A DNA stretch of 64,000 bases from JAFDVL01 sp964631865 (GCA_964631865.1 CAZWAK010000001.1:62001-126000), one strand, 5' to 3'; shown: positions 41,700-51,453, numbered from the stretch's first letter. The notes: generated by a model from the letters alone, not told the origin. Translations and numbers: made by a program.

Positions 41700-42971
41700 T
41701 CAGGTCACAATCTCCAACGTGTCCTCTCTATCTGTGTCGTGGTCTCGCACCGACTCGCCATCGGCAACAACCGCTTCCGCTTTTGCCGGGGCTTCGCCTT
41801 CCCAGCGCGCGATGACCAGCGGGGCAACGCCGTGACCGAGAATGTTGACGCCTGTGCGCACCATATCCATCGCCACTTCGGCGCTCAGCAAGAGTACAAC
41901 GCCTTCGACCGGCAAGCGCAGGGAATGTAGCGCGCCGATGATGATGAGCAGCGATGAACGCGGCACCGCCGGAGCACCCTTACTGGTAATCATCAGCGTC
42001 AGAAACAGCAAGGCCAATTGTCCACTCGTCAGCGTCACGCCCGCCGCCTGTGCGGTGAACAGCACGGCAATGGGAATGTAAAGCGTCGTGCCTGTCAGGT
42101 TGAAGCAAAAGCACGCGGGCAGCACGAAACCGCTGATGCGTTTGGATAGGCCCGCACGTTCCAGGTTTTCGAGCAGCGGCGGCAGGGCTACGCCGCTCGA
42201 AGTCGTCGTCACGGCCAACAGAAATGGTTCGCGCATGACCTGATAAAATTGCCGCCAGGAAAACCGCGACCAAACCAAGAGCGGCAACAACACGAGCAGC
42301 GTAAACAAGGCCAGCGCGACGTACAGGGTTAAGACCACTTTGCCGAGCGCGCCCAATGCGCCCAAACCGCCGTTGGCAACAGTGACGGCGACAGCAGCGC
42401 CCACGCCCAACGGCGCGAGCCACATCACGTAATGCGTGACACGAAACATCGCTTGCGCCAACGCTTCAGCAAAATTGACCAACGGACGCGCGCGTTCGCC
42501 CAGACTGGCGCAGGCCAGACCGAGCGCCGTACAAAAGACGACGATTTGCAACACGTCGCCGCGCGCCATCGCATCCATCAAGCTGTTCGGAATAACCTGT
42601 TCCAGCATCGCGCCCAAGCTCATCGGCGCGGTCGGCAAATCGCCCGTTTTCTCCGTCGGCAAGCTCACGCCAAGACCGGGCTTCAGCGCCAGCGCCGTCA
42701 GCATTCCGCACAGCAGCGCCAGCGTCGTCACGACCCAGAAATACACAAACGTCCGCAGCCCCAGCCGCCCCGTTGCCTTCAAATCGCCCGTGCCGGCGAT
42801 GGCCGAAATCAGCGCACCGAAAATCAGCGGAGCCATGATCGCTTTGACCGCGCGCAGAAAAATATTGCTGAGCGGCGTCAGTTCACGCGCGACATTGGGA
42901 GCCAGCAGCCCGGCAGCGGTGCCGCAGAGCAATCCCAGGATAATCCAGCCTGTCAGATTGATTTTTTTCAT
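41700..42971 (-). CDS. Dicarboxylate/amino acid:cation symporter (DAACS family)
   Basis: The 423-residue protein with about eight membrane helices and re-entrant loops carries the Ser-rich motif TTTSSGVALPPLLEN, then PACFCFNLTGTTLYI, LLFLTLMITSKGAPAVPRSS and VALIA-like segments typical of GltP/DctA transporters. They import glutamate, aspartate or C4-dicarboxylates with H+ or Na+. The start is uncertain: MKKINL (42971) is family-like, but MRAT at 42983 is possible; neither has a clear SD. No regulator is adjacent. Confidence 0.92.
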   Translation of the reverse strand: MKKINLTGWIILGLLCGTAAGLLAPNVARELTPLSNIFLRAVKAIMAPLIFGALISAIAGTGDLKATGRLGLRTFVYFWVVTTLALLCGMLTALALKPGLGVSLPTEKTGDLPTAPMSLGAMLEQVIPNSLMDAMARGDVLQIVVFCTALGLACASLGERARPLVNFAEALAQAMFRVTHYVMWLAPLGVGAAVAVTVANGGLGALGALGKVVLTLYVALALFTLLVLLPLLVWSRFSWRQFYQVMREPFLLAVTTTSSGVALPPLLENLERAGLSKRISGFVLPACFCFNLTGTTLYIPIAVLFTAQAAGVTLTSGQLALLFLTLMITSKGAPAVPRSSLLIIIGALHSLRLPVEGVVLLLSAEVAMDMVRTGVNILGHGVAPLVIARWEGEAPAKAEAVVADGESVRDHDTDREDTLEIVT

Positions 42972-43031
42972 CGTGGCGCGCATTGCGTCGCTACGTTTGC
43001 AAGCGATGGAAAGATAAGCTGCGGATGTTGC

Positions 43032-45311
43032 TCAACCAGAAGCGACGGCACGCAGGCGCACGGGAATATGCTTGTGCCAGGGCGTGCCCGCCACCGCATC
43101 GCAATCTTCCGCCGCCGAGAGTTCATTGATGTTCGCGCCATTCGCGCGCCGCACACCGTTTTCATCGGGGTGTTCCATGCCGTAGCCGTGCGGCAAGGTC
43201 ACGACGCCACGCAGCATCGAATCCGTAATCTCGACACGCGCGACGACTGCGCCGCGCTTCGATTCACAGCGCGCGAAGCTGCCATCATTCAATCCCAACG
43301 CCGCCGCATCTGCGGGATGAATCCTGAGCGCGCCGTCAGGATCATCGCGCCGCCACGCGGGATCGCGGTAGATCGTGTTCGCGTTGTACGAACGCCGCTC
43401 GCCCGCGACCAGCACGAACGGATAGTCGCTTGCTTGCGCCGCGTCTGTCGGATCAAGTTGGCGTAATTCGGCGAGCATTTCCGGGATTTCCAGATGAATG
43501 CGCTGGTCTTTGTGCCGCAGGAAATTCCACGACTCTTCGTATTCGTTAACGCTGAATAGAACGCCGGATGGTGAGTTCAGAATCGCTTCAAACAACGCTT
43601 CGCCGAGCATTGGCCCTTCGCCTTTGTGTCCCGCGCGGCGCACGGCTTCGGGATGTTTCGCGGCGAATTGATGCGCGGTTGCCCATAAAAATGCGGCTCC
43701 GGCCAAACCTTCGGGCAACGTCGGCCCCAGCGTTTCGTACAAAATCACGGGGCCGTAATCGGCTAACTCTGGCTGTGCTTTCATCAGCTTCTGAAACGCC
43801 ATCGCAAACGGCAAGCGGCCTTGTTGCGCGGCGGCTTTCAACTCCGCAAAATCCGACGGCAACGCGCCCATCGCGCGAATCAGGCGCGTGTAAATTTCGG
43901 GTTCCGCGAGCGTTCCCGGCAATGGATCAAACAACGCGCGACGCAGATGAAACGCATTCGCGGGAAACTCGGCATTGAAAAATGTCGCTTCGGCTTTCTC
44001 AAATTGCGATGACGCGGGCAACACGTAATGCGCCATCCGCGCTGTCTCCGTCATCGCCACATCAATCACGACCAATAAATCCAGCTTCGCAAACGCGGCG
44101 CGATAGGCTTGCGTGTCGGGCATCGAAACCAGCGGATTCGCGCTGTCAATGAACAAGCCGCGCGTGCGTGCCGGGTCGTCGTTATCAATTTCGGCGGGCA
44201 AAATATTCGGCGGTAGCAGGTTTGTGATGAAAGGAAACTTCGTCACTGCCGAACGCTTCTGCTGTTCGCCTTCGGCGGAATGTCCCATCAGCGGAACCAA
44301 TGCGGTGTGCAGGACATTGCCACCCGGACGATTGAAATTCCCCGTCAGCAAATACAGCAGCGCGCGCAAATATTGATTCAGCGTGCTGTGCAATGTGTGT
44401 TCGAGGCCGAGGTCAGTGCGCACCGCACAACGATTCGCATTCGTGATCCAACGCGCGGCTTGCTGCACATCTTCGAGCGTAATGTCGGCACGTTTGGCAT
44501 AATCTTCAATCGGCACGTCAAGCAGTGCCGCCCGCACCGCATCAAAGCCCGTCGTGCGGCTTTCCAAAAACTCCGCATCCTCTTCGCCGTCGCGCACAAT
44601 CGTCGCCAGAATTGCCGCAAGCAAAAACGCATCCGTGCCCGGTCGCACCTGCAAATGCAAATCCGCGAGCGCCGCCGTTTCCGTGCGGCGCGGATCAATC
44701 ACAATCATTTTGCGATTCGCGTCTTTGTGCAATTCGCGCAGGAACACACGCGCGTTGCGGATGCCGTGCGACTGCCAGGGATTCGTGCCGATGAACACGA
44801 CGACATCGGCGTGCTCGACATCTTCGGTCGCGTGACAGTTCTGGCGTCCGAACAAACGCCCGTCCACCCAGAAACCGCCCGTCTTTTCCTGCGCGAGCGC
44901 CGAGTAATAATTGCGCGTCTGCATCGCCGTGCGCAGCGATTTGCCGTACGGGCCGCCAAGATGATTGCCCTGCCCGCCGCCGCCGAAATACGCCAACGTT
45001 TCGCCGCCGAACGTGTCGCGGATTTCGACTAATTTCGCCGCGATTTCGGCAATCGCCGTGTCCCACGAAATCGCTTCAAACGTGCCGTCTTCCGTGCGTC
45101 GCAGCGGGGTTGTCAATCTATCCGCGTGGTTTTGATAATAATTCAGCCGTTGCGCTTTCTGGCACAAATAGCCAGCGGAAATCGGATGCGCTTTGTCGCC
45201 GCGAATGCGTTTCATATCGCGGCCTTGCACGTCCACTTCGATGCCGCAATTGCGGCTGCACAAAATGCAGGCGGTGGGTTGCCAGTTTGCTGTTGTCGTT
45301 GTTGCGTTCAT
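43032..45311 (-). CDS. Molybdopterin-dependent oxidoreductase
   Basis: The 759-residue DMSO-reductase-family enzyme has an N-terminal Fe4S4 domain (CILCSRNCG, then CQKA about 35 residues later), bis-MGD-binding segments (FGGGGQGNHLGGPYG, VVVFIGTNPWQSHGI, VIDPRRTETAALADLHLQVRPGTD) and the C-terminal beta domain (RIHPADAAALGL, ... SMLRGVVTLPHGYGME). I see no UGA selenocysteine. The substrate cannot be assigned; relatives are labelled formate or nitrate dehydrogenase/reductase-like. Its start overlaps the GMC oxidoreductase stop by four bases, so both are one operon. Confidence 0.9.
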   Translation of the reverse strand: MNATTTTANWQPTACILCSRNCGIEVDVQGRDMKRIRGDKAHPISAGYLCQKAQRLNYYQNHADRLTTPLRRTEDGTFEAISWDTAIAEIAAKLVEIRDTFGGETLAYFGGGGQGNHLGGPYGKSLRTAMQTRNYYSALAQEKTGGFWVDGRLFGRQNCHATEDVEHADVVVFIGTNPWQSHGIRNARVFLRELHKDANRKMIVIDPRRTETAALADLHLQVRPGTDAFLLAAILATIVRDGEEDAEFLESRTTGFDAVRAALLDVPIEDYAKRADITLEDVQQAARWITNANRCAVRTDLGLEHTLHSTLNQYLRALLYLLTGNFNRPGGNVLHTALVPLMGHSAEGEQQKRSAVTKFPFITNLLPPNILPAEIDNDDPARTRGLFIDSANPLVSMPDTQAYRAAFAKLDLLVVIDVAMTETARMAHYVLPASSQFEKAEATFFNAEFPANAFHLRRALFDPLPGTLAEPEIYTRLIRAMGALPSDFAELKAAAQQGRLPFAMAFQKLMKAQPELADYGPVILYETLGPTLPEGLAGAAFLWATAHQFAAKHPEAVRRAGHKGEGPMLGEALFEAILNSPSGVLFSVNEYEESWNFLRHKDQRIHLEIPEMLAELRQLDPTDAAQASDYPFVLVAGERRSYNANTIYRDPAWRRDDPDGALRIHPADAAALGLNDGSFARCESKRGAVVARVEITDSMLRGVVTLPHGYGMEHPDENGVRRANGANINELSAAEDCDAVAGTPWHKHIPVRLRAVASG

Positions 45312-46939
45312 TTGATTTCTCCTGCGCGAAACTTTTCGACCAAATGCTCACTCATTCGCCACGACAACGTGATGTTCGTTAGCGTGGGATTCTTTTCCGG
45401 GTACGCCGGAAACACCGACGCATCGCCGATGAACAGGTTCGGGATGTCGTGACTCTGCCCGGACAAATTTACGACCGAGGTTTTCGCGTTCGTGCCCATC
45501 CGCGTTGTGCCGACCCAATGATTGGAATCAATGATGAGGTCTGCGACGGCGATCTTCGGCGGCGCGATGAGGACTTCGCCGCCTGCTGCGCGAATCACTT
45601 CCTGACAGGTTTCGGTGCAATCCTGCGCCATCGCCACGTCGCCCGGCGTGTAGTGCAAATGGATGCGCGGACGATTCAAGCCGAAGCGGTCTTTCGTGTC
45701 GGGATCAAGGTCAATGAATGTGCGCGGCGAAATCTCCGTTGTGCCTTGCATATTCATCGTGACGTGACCTGCACCGAAATCGCGGATTTGTTGTTTGAGC
45801 TTTGCGCCAAAACCGGGCAACAATTTCTCTTGTCCCGGCAACGGCGTGCGCCCGCCGCGCAAGCCCGAGGCGCATTGCACTTGATACGTGCCGACAAAGT
45901 TCGGATTCGGTTTGTCCCAGTACAAGCCCGTCAACAGGCTGTGATAATAATCTGTGCCGTCTTCGTTCGACGCCTCGCGTTTCGCTAAATCAGGGAAAAA
46001 GCCGACGACGTAAAAGCCGAAATGGCTCGTCAAACTTTTGCCGACCTGGCCGCTGGAATTCGCCAAGCCGTGCGGGAATTCGGATGTTTTATTCAGCAAC
46101 AAATGGCGCGCAGTTTCGACGGCGCTGCACGCGAGGACGAACGCTTTGGCTTCGATCTTTTCGGTCTCACCTTTAGCGTTGATGTACTCAATCGCCCTGA
46201 TTTTATTGGCTTCCGTGACGATGCGCGTCATCATCGCGTTCGTGAACAACGTCAAGTTGCCGGTCTTCATCGCGAGCGGAATCGGCGTGTTCGCGGACGT
46301 GTATTTCGCCTCTACATCGCAACCGAGCATGCATTGTCCGCAGTAATGACACGTCGCGCGTTTTGAGAAATGCGGCTCGGTCAAAATCGCTTTGCGCATC
46401 GCAATGAAGTCCATCTGGCGGCCTTGCGCTTTCAATTTCATCACGCCGCGTTTTAATCCGGCTTCGGGACAGCGCATCGGCACGCCTTTTTGAAATTCGC
46501 CATCGGGCAAATTCGATAAGCCATCTTGGTAGCCGTACACGCCCATAAACCGTTCGGCTTTGCTGTAGTACGGCGCGACTTCATCGTAGCGAATCGGCCA
46601 TTGCTGGAAATCAAGCGGCCCAAAACGCAACGAATGCCCCGCCCAACACAACGACCGTCCGCCGAGCGCGCGCAATTGACCGTGCCGCGGCGTGTCGCCG
46701 ACGGGCGTGAAATGATTACTCTCGAATTTTAAGCGCGGCGTGTTGTCGCGCCCGGTTTGGTGACGACTGATGAGCACGTCGTAAGGCCAAGCGTGCGTGC
46801 CAAAATCAATGCCCGCTTTCCATTGGCTGCCGGCTTCGACAAGCGCAACTTTCAAGCCTGCTTGCGCTAACACGTAAGTCGCAATGCCGCCGCCGGGGCC
46901 GCTGCCAATTACGCACACATCAAATTTTTGTTGAGCCAT
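45308..46939 (-). CDS. GMC-family FAD oxidoreductase
   Basis: The 543-residue flavoprotein has FAD motif CVIGSGPGGGIATYVLAQAG, ALGGRSLCWAG, a Cys-rich CHYCGQCMLGCDVEA segment and the C-terminal GMC_oxred_C region with SNHWVGTTRMG (catalytic His/Asn area) and LFIGDASVFPAYPEKNPT. It is like gluconate 2-dehydrogenase or cholesterol-oxidase-type subunits that pass electrons to a carrier. The start at MAQQKFD (46939) follows from the FAD motif; the frame is open further upstream through the inverted repeat. Coupled with the molybdopterin enzyme through ATGA. Confidence 0.9.
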   Translation of the reverse strand: MAQQKFDVCVIGSGPGGGIATYVLAQAGLKVALVEAGSQWKAGIDFGTHAWPYDVLISRHQTGRDNTPRLKFESNHFTPVGDTPRHGQLRALGGRSLCWAGHSLRFGPLDFQQWPIRYDEVAPYYSKAERFMGVYGYQDGLSNLPDGEFQKGVPMRCPEAGLKRGVMKLKAQGRQMDFIAMRKAILTEPHFSKRATCHYCGQCMLGCDVEAKYTSANTPIPLAMKTGNLTLFTNAMMTRIVTEANKIRAIEYINAKGETEKIEAKAFVLACSAVETARHLLLNKTSEFPHGLANSSGQVGKSLTSHFGFYVVGFFPDLAKREASNEDGTDYYHSLLTGLYWDKPNPNFVGTYQVQCASGLRGGRTPLPGQEKLLPGFGAKLKQQIRDFGAGHVTMNMQGTTEISPRTFIDLDPDTKDRFGLNRPRIHLHYTPGDVAMAQDCTETCQEVIRAAGGEVLIAPPKIAVADLIIDSNHWVGTTRMGTNAKTSVVNLSGQSHDIPNLFIGDASVFPAYPEKNPTLTNITLSWRMSEHLVEKFRAGEIK

Positions 46940-46957
46940 AATCAATGCAAAAAGCGA

Positions 46958-47059
46958 GATCACGAAACACACGAAAATAGCAAAACAAACGAAAAAGGAC
47001 TCACCCCAAAGCACCATCCTTTTCGTATGTTTCGTTCATTTCGTGTGTTTCGTAATCTC
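46958..47059. repeat. Inverted repeat of CGAAACACACGAAAA units
   Basis: Left arm 46958-46999 and right arm 47017-47059 are imperfect reverse complements with ends GATCACGAAACACACG and CGTGTGTTTCGTAATC around a 17-base loop. It fills the space between the TlpA-like gene and the GMC gene on the minus strand. Confidence 0.85.
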
Positions 47060-47068
47060 CAGTGCTCA

Positions 47069-47971
47069 TTATTTTTCAGCTAATACTGCTTCGATGCGCT
47101 GCGACAATTCGGCTTCGGACACGCGCGTCGGCGTGTACCAGCGCACCAAGCCTTTGCGATCAATCAGCACAAACGTTGGCGTGGCGGAAACGCCATAGCG
47201 CACCATCACATCAGTATCAATCGGGATCGAAACGCCTGCCAGATCGCCGTAGCCTTCCGCCCAGACTTTTTCGATATGCGTTTTCTCTTCGGCAGGCGTC
47301 ACCGTCTTGCCGCCTTCGCCTGTGCCATAAACGCGCGTCGGTGCGACTAACACAAGACCGCGTGATTGATACTTCTTCCAAATGCGACCGAGCGCGGCGG
47401 CTTGCGCGCGACAATCGCCGCACCAATGCGCCCACAAAAACAGCAGCACCGCTTTGCCTTTCAGCGCGGCGAGTTTCGGCGGCTCCGCTCCGGCGAACAT
47501 CGCAGCGTTGAATTCCAGTGCGGGCTGGCCTTCGAGCGAAAGCGTGTTGATGTTCTTGCGAATGCGCGAACGCAAGCTGGTGTTTTTCGCGCGGGCAAAT
47601 TCGCTTTCCAAAAATTGCAGTGCGGCTTTTTTGCCTGCTTGTTTGGCGCGTAGCTTCCCTTCGACTTCAATCGCCGCGCCGAGCGGTTGCAGCCAATCGT
47701 CTTTTTCCTCGCGAATCTCGCGGCGCAGTTCAGCGACATAACTCGCAGCCACTTCGTTTTGCCCCAGCATTTCCGCGCCGCGCGCAATCCAACCAATCGC
47801 GTCCAGATATTCCGCGTCCACGCCCGATTTGTTTTTGTAATCTTCGACCAGATGCTGGCAACTGAGAATGTCGCCCGCCGAAATTTTGTTGCGCACCGCG
47901 CGCACGAGATCGCCTGCGGCAAACCCTGAAGTAGCCAGCAGGAACACCAACGTCATTATGAGTTTTTGCAT
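47069..47971 (-). CDS. Thioredoxin-fold (TlpA/AhpC-TSA) exported protein
   Basis: The 300-residue protein has a signal peptide (MQKLIMTLVFLLATSGFAAG), a helical N-terminal region of about 130 residues, and a thioredoxin-like domain from about 165 with LLFLWAHWCGDCRAQAAALG (CxxC redox pair) and the cis-Pro stretch GVSATPTFVLIDRKG. It is a likely periplasmic disulfide reductase or cytochrome-maturation type protein. GGAG lies eight bases before the ATG at 47971. It sits directly upstream of the GMC/molybdopterin operon, and could assist those redox enzymes (inference). Confidence 0.88.
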   Translation of the reverse strand: MQKLIMTLVFLLATSGFAAGDLVRAVRNKISAGDILSCQHLVEDYKNKSGVDAEYLDAIGWIARGAEMLGQNEVAASYVAELRREIREEKDDWLQPLGAAIEVEGKLRAKQAGKKAALQFLESEFARAKNTSLRSRIRKNINTLSLEGQPALEFNAAMFAGAEPPKLAALKGKAVLLFLWAHWCGDCRAQAAALGRIWKKYQSRGLVLVAPTRVYGTGEGGKTVTPAEEKTHIEKVWAEGYGDLAGVSIPIDTDVMVRYGVSATPTFVLIDRKGLVRWYTPTRVSEAELSQRIEAVLAEK

Positions 47972-48031
47972 GAAAATTACTCCACAAACAGCCATTCTCA
48001 AGTTGAAACTGCCGCGGACGACAGGAAACCA

Positions 48032-48118
48032 ATTCTTCATTTTTCCTTCTTCCTTTTTCATTATTTCCAGGGGTAGCCTCGTCTAACTAATGAAGAGTGA
48101 AGAAGGAAAATGAAGAAG
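48032..48118. repeat. Inverted repeat of TTCTTCATTTTTCC units
   Basis: Arms 48032-48066 and 48088-48118 are imperfect reverse complements around a short loop. They lie between the esterase gene and the TlpA-like gene. The unit composition resembles 14899-15003. Confidence 0.82.
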
Positions 48119-48196
48119 GTAATTGCTTCAAACCCAAATTGAGAATTGCTGCTCCACGAAAGGGGCGGGGCGCATTTTGCGGGCGCACCGCCATAA

Positions 48197-48937
48197 TCAC
48201 CCAAACAATTTCCCGAAATAATACGGCATCGCGTCGCGCCACCACGGCCAGTCGTGATTCACGTCGTGGCCCCACAGATCGAGCCAGTGCGGAATGCCTT
48301 TGCTGTGCAGAATGCCGGAGAGTTGCTGCGACCGATTGGGCGCTTCAAACGCGCCTTGTCCGCTGAAGATGATGATTTTGCGCCCGCCGTGTTGCAGGAT
48401 CGGCAAATGATAATCGTCGTTCAGATTTTGCAGATAATCTGCCGGATTGTTGAAGTACGCATCTTCGTCGTAATGTCCGTCGAGGTAGCTGCGAATGTCG
48501 TAGCTGCCACTCAGCAAAATCGCACCGCCAAACAAATCGGGATGGCGAAAGAAGACATTGCCCGCGAGGTATGCGCCGAGGCTGATGCCGACGACCATCG
48601 GCTTGATGTGGTGATCGTTGCAATCGTTGCGAATCAGCGGCAAAACCTCTTCAGTCAAATACGCATCGTACGCCTTCAGCCACGCAATCTTTTCGCGTCC
48701 CGAAGCGTGGTTGTTCAGCAACGCGCGATTGTTCACGCTGTTCACGGAATAGAGTTTGGCTTTGCCTGCGTCAATGAAATGTTTGACCGAATCAATCAAA
48801 TGAAAGCGTTCGTATTCCAGAAAATCGGCGGCGGCGGTTGGCAGCATCAACACGGGATGGCCGTAATGTCCATACGCTACAAGCGGCATGTCCTGATGCA
48901 AACGTTCGCTGTACCAACTGGTGATGTCTCGTCTCAT
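48197..48937 (-). CDS. Alpha/beta-hydrolase esterase (putative enterochelin-esterase/esterase D-like)
   Basis: The 246-residue cytosolic-looking protein has the nucleophile elbow VVGISLGAYLAGN (Ser) and the charge-relay His likely in WGHDVNHDWPWWRD. The start MRRDITSWYSERLHQDMPLV places an AAAGGAA just upstream at 48937. It belongs to the esterase-fold family of Fes/YieL or S-formylglutathione hydrolases, and the strands VAYGHYGHPVLMLPT and ILLSGSYDIRSYLDG fit. No signal peptide. A second, larger esterase is fused to SMP-30 at 16711-18471. Confidence 0.83.
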   Translation of the reverse strand: MRRDITSWYSERLHQDMPLVAYGHYGHPVLMLPTAAADFLEYERFHLIDSVKHFIDAGKAKLYSVNSVNNRALLNNHASGREKIAWLKAYDAYLTEEVLPLIRNDCNDHHIKPMVVGISLGAYLAGNVFFRHPDLFGGAILLSGSYDIRSYLDGHYDEDAYFNNPADYLQNLNDDYHLPILQHGGRKIIIFSGQGAFEAPNRSQQLSGILHSKGIPHWLDLWGHDVNHDWPWWRDAMPYYFGKLFG

Positions 48938-49075
48938 AAAGGTTCCTTTGGGTTGAAAATTACAGCCCCGGCATCCTAAGCCCGCGCCCGACAACTCGTC
49001 AATGCGCGCGCGTTGACTCCGCTGATTGCGGCTCATAAGATGGCTGCGACGAACTACTGTTTTGGAGGAACGAAT

Positions 49076-49804
49076 ATGGTGCAACGAATTTTTATCCTGT
49101 GTTTATTGGCGCTGCTGTCTCTCACGCCCGCCTTCGCGCAAACCAAAAAGAAAACGAATCCGCTCGGTAAAATTCTCGGGCAAACCGAAAGCTTGAGCGA
49201 GGACAAAATCATTCTCGGCTTGAAAGAAGCCCTGAACATCGGCACGGGCAACGCGGTCACAGGCGTCGGGCGCGTGGATGGGTTCTTCAAAGACGCGATC
49301 ATCAAAATCCTGATGCCAAAGAATTTGCAGACGATTGAGAAAGGCTTGCGCGCCGTCGGTTACGGGCCAAAGGTGGATGAGTTTGTGCTGAGCATGAATC
49401 GCGCGGCGGAACGGGCTGCGCCACAAGCCAAAGCCATCTTCATCGGCGCGATCAAGGAAATGACCTTCGATGATGCGCGACGAATCTTAACCGGCGGCGA
49501 CACCGCCGCGACGACGTTTTTCAAAGACAAAACGACCGACCGCTTGTCCACCGCGTTTCGTCCCATCATCGAAAAAGCCATGAACGAAGTCGGCGCGACG
49601 AAGCAATACAAAGATTTGATCGGGCGCTATCAGGCGATTCCGTTTGCGAAGAATTATGCGGTGGATATTGACGACTACGTCACGGGCAAAGCGATTGACG
49701 GGCTGTTTTATTACGTCGGCGAAGAGGAAAAGAAAATCCGCAAAAACCCCGCCGCGCGCGTGACGCAGATTTTGAAAGACGTGTTTGGGAAAATCGGCAA
49801 GTAA
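49076..49804 (+). CDS. DUF4197 exported protein
   Basis: The 242-residue protein has a signal peptide (MVQRIFILCLLALLSLTPAF) and one DUF4197 domain with ILGLKEALNIGTGNAVTGVG, ILMPKNLQTIEKGLR, MNRAAERAAPQAKAIF and the final LFYYVGEEEKKIRKNP. It is all-helical, probably periplasmic, and of unknown function. GGAGG lies before the start at 49076. The anti-sigma gene converges on it, with 6 bases between the stops. Confidence 0.93.
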   Translation: MVQRIFILCLLALLSLTPAFAQTKKKTNPLGKILGQTESLSEDKIILGLKEALNIGTGNAVTGVGRVDGFFKDAIIKILMPKNLQTIEKGLRAVGYGPKVDEFVLSMNRAAERAAPQAKAIFIGAIKEMTFDDARRILTGGDTAATTFFKDKTTDRLSTAFRPIIEKAMNEVGATKQYKDLIGRYQAIPFAKNYAVDIDDYVTGKAIDGLFYYVGEEEKKIRKNPAARVTQILKDVFGKIGK

Positions 49805-49810
49805 CGACGA

Positions 49811-50656
49811 TTACCGACGAACCTGGAAGGGAAGCTGCCGAAACTCTTCTGCCGCGCGCGGCGCGTTGATGCCGCGCACGACCAGCACATAATCGCCCGC
49901 CTTGAGTTGCTGCGCTGCCAGCGACAATGACAACCGTGTTCCCGCCGCTTTGACCGTCCAACGCTGCACGTCGCCGCCTTCTGCCGTGCGCAGTGTTGCG
50001 GTGAATTGTTTGTATTCGTGCGCAGGCAGCTTCACTTGCAATTGCACGCGCTCGATGCCGTGCGCCAACTTGAGCGTTGGCAGCGCGTCATGCCCCTCGC
50101 TGCGCAACACGCCTGCCGTCAACGCGAAGACCGTTGTTTTCGGGGCAGCAGGCGCAGGCGTGACAGGCGCTTGGGCAAGCTGCGTCGGTTGCGGCGTGGG
50201 GCGTGCGGGTTCGACAGTTGGCGTCACGGGTTGTGCGGCTTCTTCGCGGTTCGGACCTGACTTCAACAGTAACCACAAACCACCCGCCAACAACAAGACC
50301 ACCGCCGTCATGGCCAGCGCCGGAATCAGCTTCGGCACGCGCACAGCCGTGCGCCAGCGCTGCCACCACGCTTCCGCTTGCACCGCTGGTTGGTCTATCA
50401 GGTGCAGCAACGCCCGCGCCGTGTTCACACGCTCGCGCCGCGCCGGAATCGGCAGGAAATGTTGCTCGAATAACGTCCGCTCCTCACCGCGCAAATCGCC
50501 GCGCACGTACGCATCAATCAACGCGGTCTCGGCCTCGCACAATTGCACATACTGCACCTTGTCCGTGAACCATTCCTGTTCGCGGGCGTCGCGCTCCGCT
50601 TCCGGCAATTGCCCGAGCAGGTAGCGCGTCATGGTTGTCGTGTCGTTTGGTGTCAT
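49811..50656 (-). CDS. Membrane-anchored anti-sigma factor-like protein
   Basis: The 281-residue protein starts MTPNDTTTMTRYLLGQLPEA. It has a helical cytoplasmic part with LRGEERTLFEQHFL (anti-sigma-like), one transmembrane helix (LIPALAMTAVVLLLAGGLWL), then a Pro/Thr-rich linker (about 138-172) and an extracytoplasmic beta-rich domain. It lacks the zinc-binding HxxxCxxC motif of ZAS anti-sigma factors. It is encoded six bases after the sigma-factor gene, so a sigma/anti-sigma unit is the best interpretation. The outer domain may sense an envelope signal. Confidence 0.75.
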   Translation of the reverse strand: MTPNDTTTMTRYLLGQLPEAERDAREQEWFTDKVQYVQLCEAETALIDAYVRGDLRGEERTLFEQHFLPIPARRERVNTARALLHLIDQPAVQAEAWWQRWRTAVRVPKLIPALAMTAVVLLLAGGLWLLLKSGPNREEAAQPVTPTVEPARPTPQPTQLAQAPVTPAPAAPKTTVFALTAGVLRSEGHDALPTLKLAHGIERVQLQVKLPAHEYKQFTATLRTAEGGDVQRWTVKAAGTRLSLSLAAQQLKAGDYVLVVRGINAPRAAEEFRQLPFQVRR

Positions 50657-50662
50657 CACTCG

Positions 50663-51271
50663 TTAGTGTTCATTTTTCTGAATCCGTGCTGCATTCTTTT
50701 TGACACAGCGATTGATGCACGTTTCAAGCTGTGTCCGCAACCGCACCATCCGATTCGAGAGCGCATTGCGCGTGATGCCTAAGCGCGTGGCGATTGACTG
50801 CCGCACATCAATCTTCGCGCGCGTTGTGTCCTGATAATATTCGACAATCAAGGCGCGGCTGTCAGCCGGCAACGCTTGCAAACAGCTTTGCAAACAAGCT
50901 GCCTGTGCATCTTCTTCCTTCTCGTGTTCCGGCGCAGCTAACGGCGGCAAATCGTCCATCTCGACGCGCCGTCGCTCGGGCGAGCGCGAATATTCCAACA
51001 ACACAAACCGCGCCACACTGAAACAATAACCGGGCAGGTTCTCAATCACTTCCCCGTCCGCCACCCGCCGCGCCACGCGATTGAAAACCTCGTCCGCCAA
51101 CTCGTCGGCAAATGCGACGCCGCGACATTCCAAAAACTTCACTGTCATCTGCCGCAACTCTTCATACGCCTCACCCGCGCGTTCGGGATCAGGCGACAGC
51201 CGCGCCAGGAACGCGGCAAACGCTTCCGGCGAAAGTTCGTGCAATTTTGGCGGAACGGAAACTATTTTCAT
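50663..51271 (-). CDS. ECF-type RNA polymerase sigma factor
   Basis: The 202-residue sigma-70-family protein has region 2 (FADELADEVFNRVARRV, LPGYCFSVARFVLLEYSRS) and a C-terminal region 4 helix-turn-helix (LIVEYYQDTTRAKIDVRQSI, ATRLGITRNALSNRM). It has no region 1.1 or 3, as expected for the ECF class. The start at MKIVSVPP (51271) lacks a strong SD. Immediately upstream (51289-51304) is a 16-base motif that also lies before the CHAT gene. It is transcribed away from the TPR gene and is probably auto-regulated. Confidence 0.9.
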   Translation of the reverse strand: MKIVSVPPKLHELSPEAFAAFLARLSPDPERAGEAYEELRQMTVKFLECRGVAFADELADEVFNRVARRVADGEVIENLPGYCFSVARFVLLEYSRSPERRRVEMDDLPPLAAPEHEKEEDAQAACLQSCLQALPADSRALIVEYYQDTTRAKIDVRQSIATRLGITRNALSNRMVRLRTQLETCINRCVKKNAARIQKNEH

Positions 51272-51288
51272 GCGACGGAAATTTCTGG

Positions 51289-51314
51289 CGACACTTTTTC
51301 GGCGCAACACGCAC
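51289..51314 (-). promoter_or_regulatory. Motif shared with the CHAT gene promoter
   Basis: On the minus strand, CGCCGAAAAAGTGTCG (51304 to 51289) is identical to 55798-55783 upstream of the CHAT gene. Extending to 26 bases, both copies begin with GTG at 51314/55808. It lies 18 bases before the sigma-factor ATG. It is a plausible ECF promoter or operator. Confidence 0.55.
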
Positions 51315-51453
51315 TGTTCATTGTAAGCACAAGGCGAACGAGAAAAAAGCCATCTCCAACCTTGTGCCATGAGCGGCCAATCTCCGAACCGTCTCCGCAG
51401 CAACCACTAACGACTGCTGCGCGAGGAGCGGTTTGTCTTCCGCCGGAGGGGCT

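Noticed and set aside
43032..46939. Formate dehydrogenase operon
   Set aside because: The molybdopterin enzyme lacks an obvious Sec/Cys formate-type site and is paired with a GMC flavoprotein. No accessory FdhB/FdhD-like genes are nearby.
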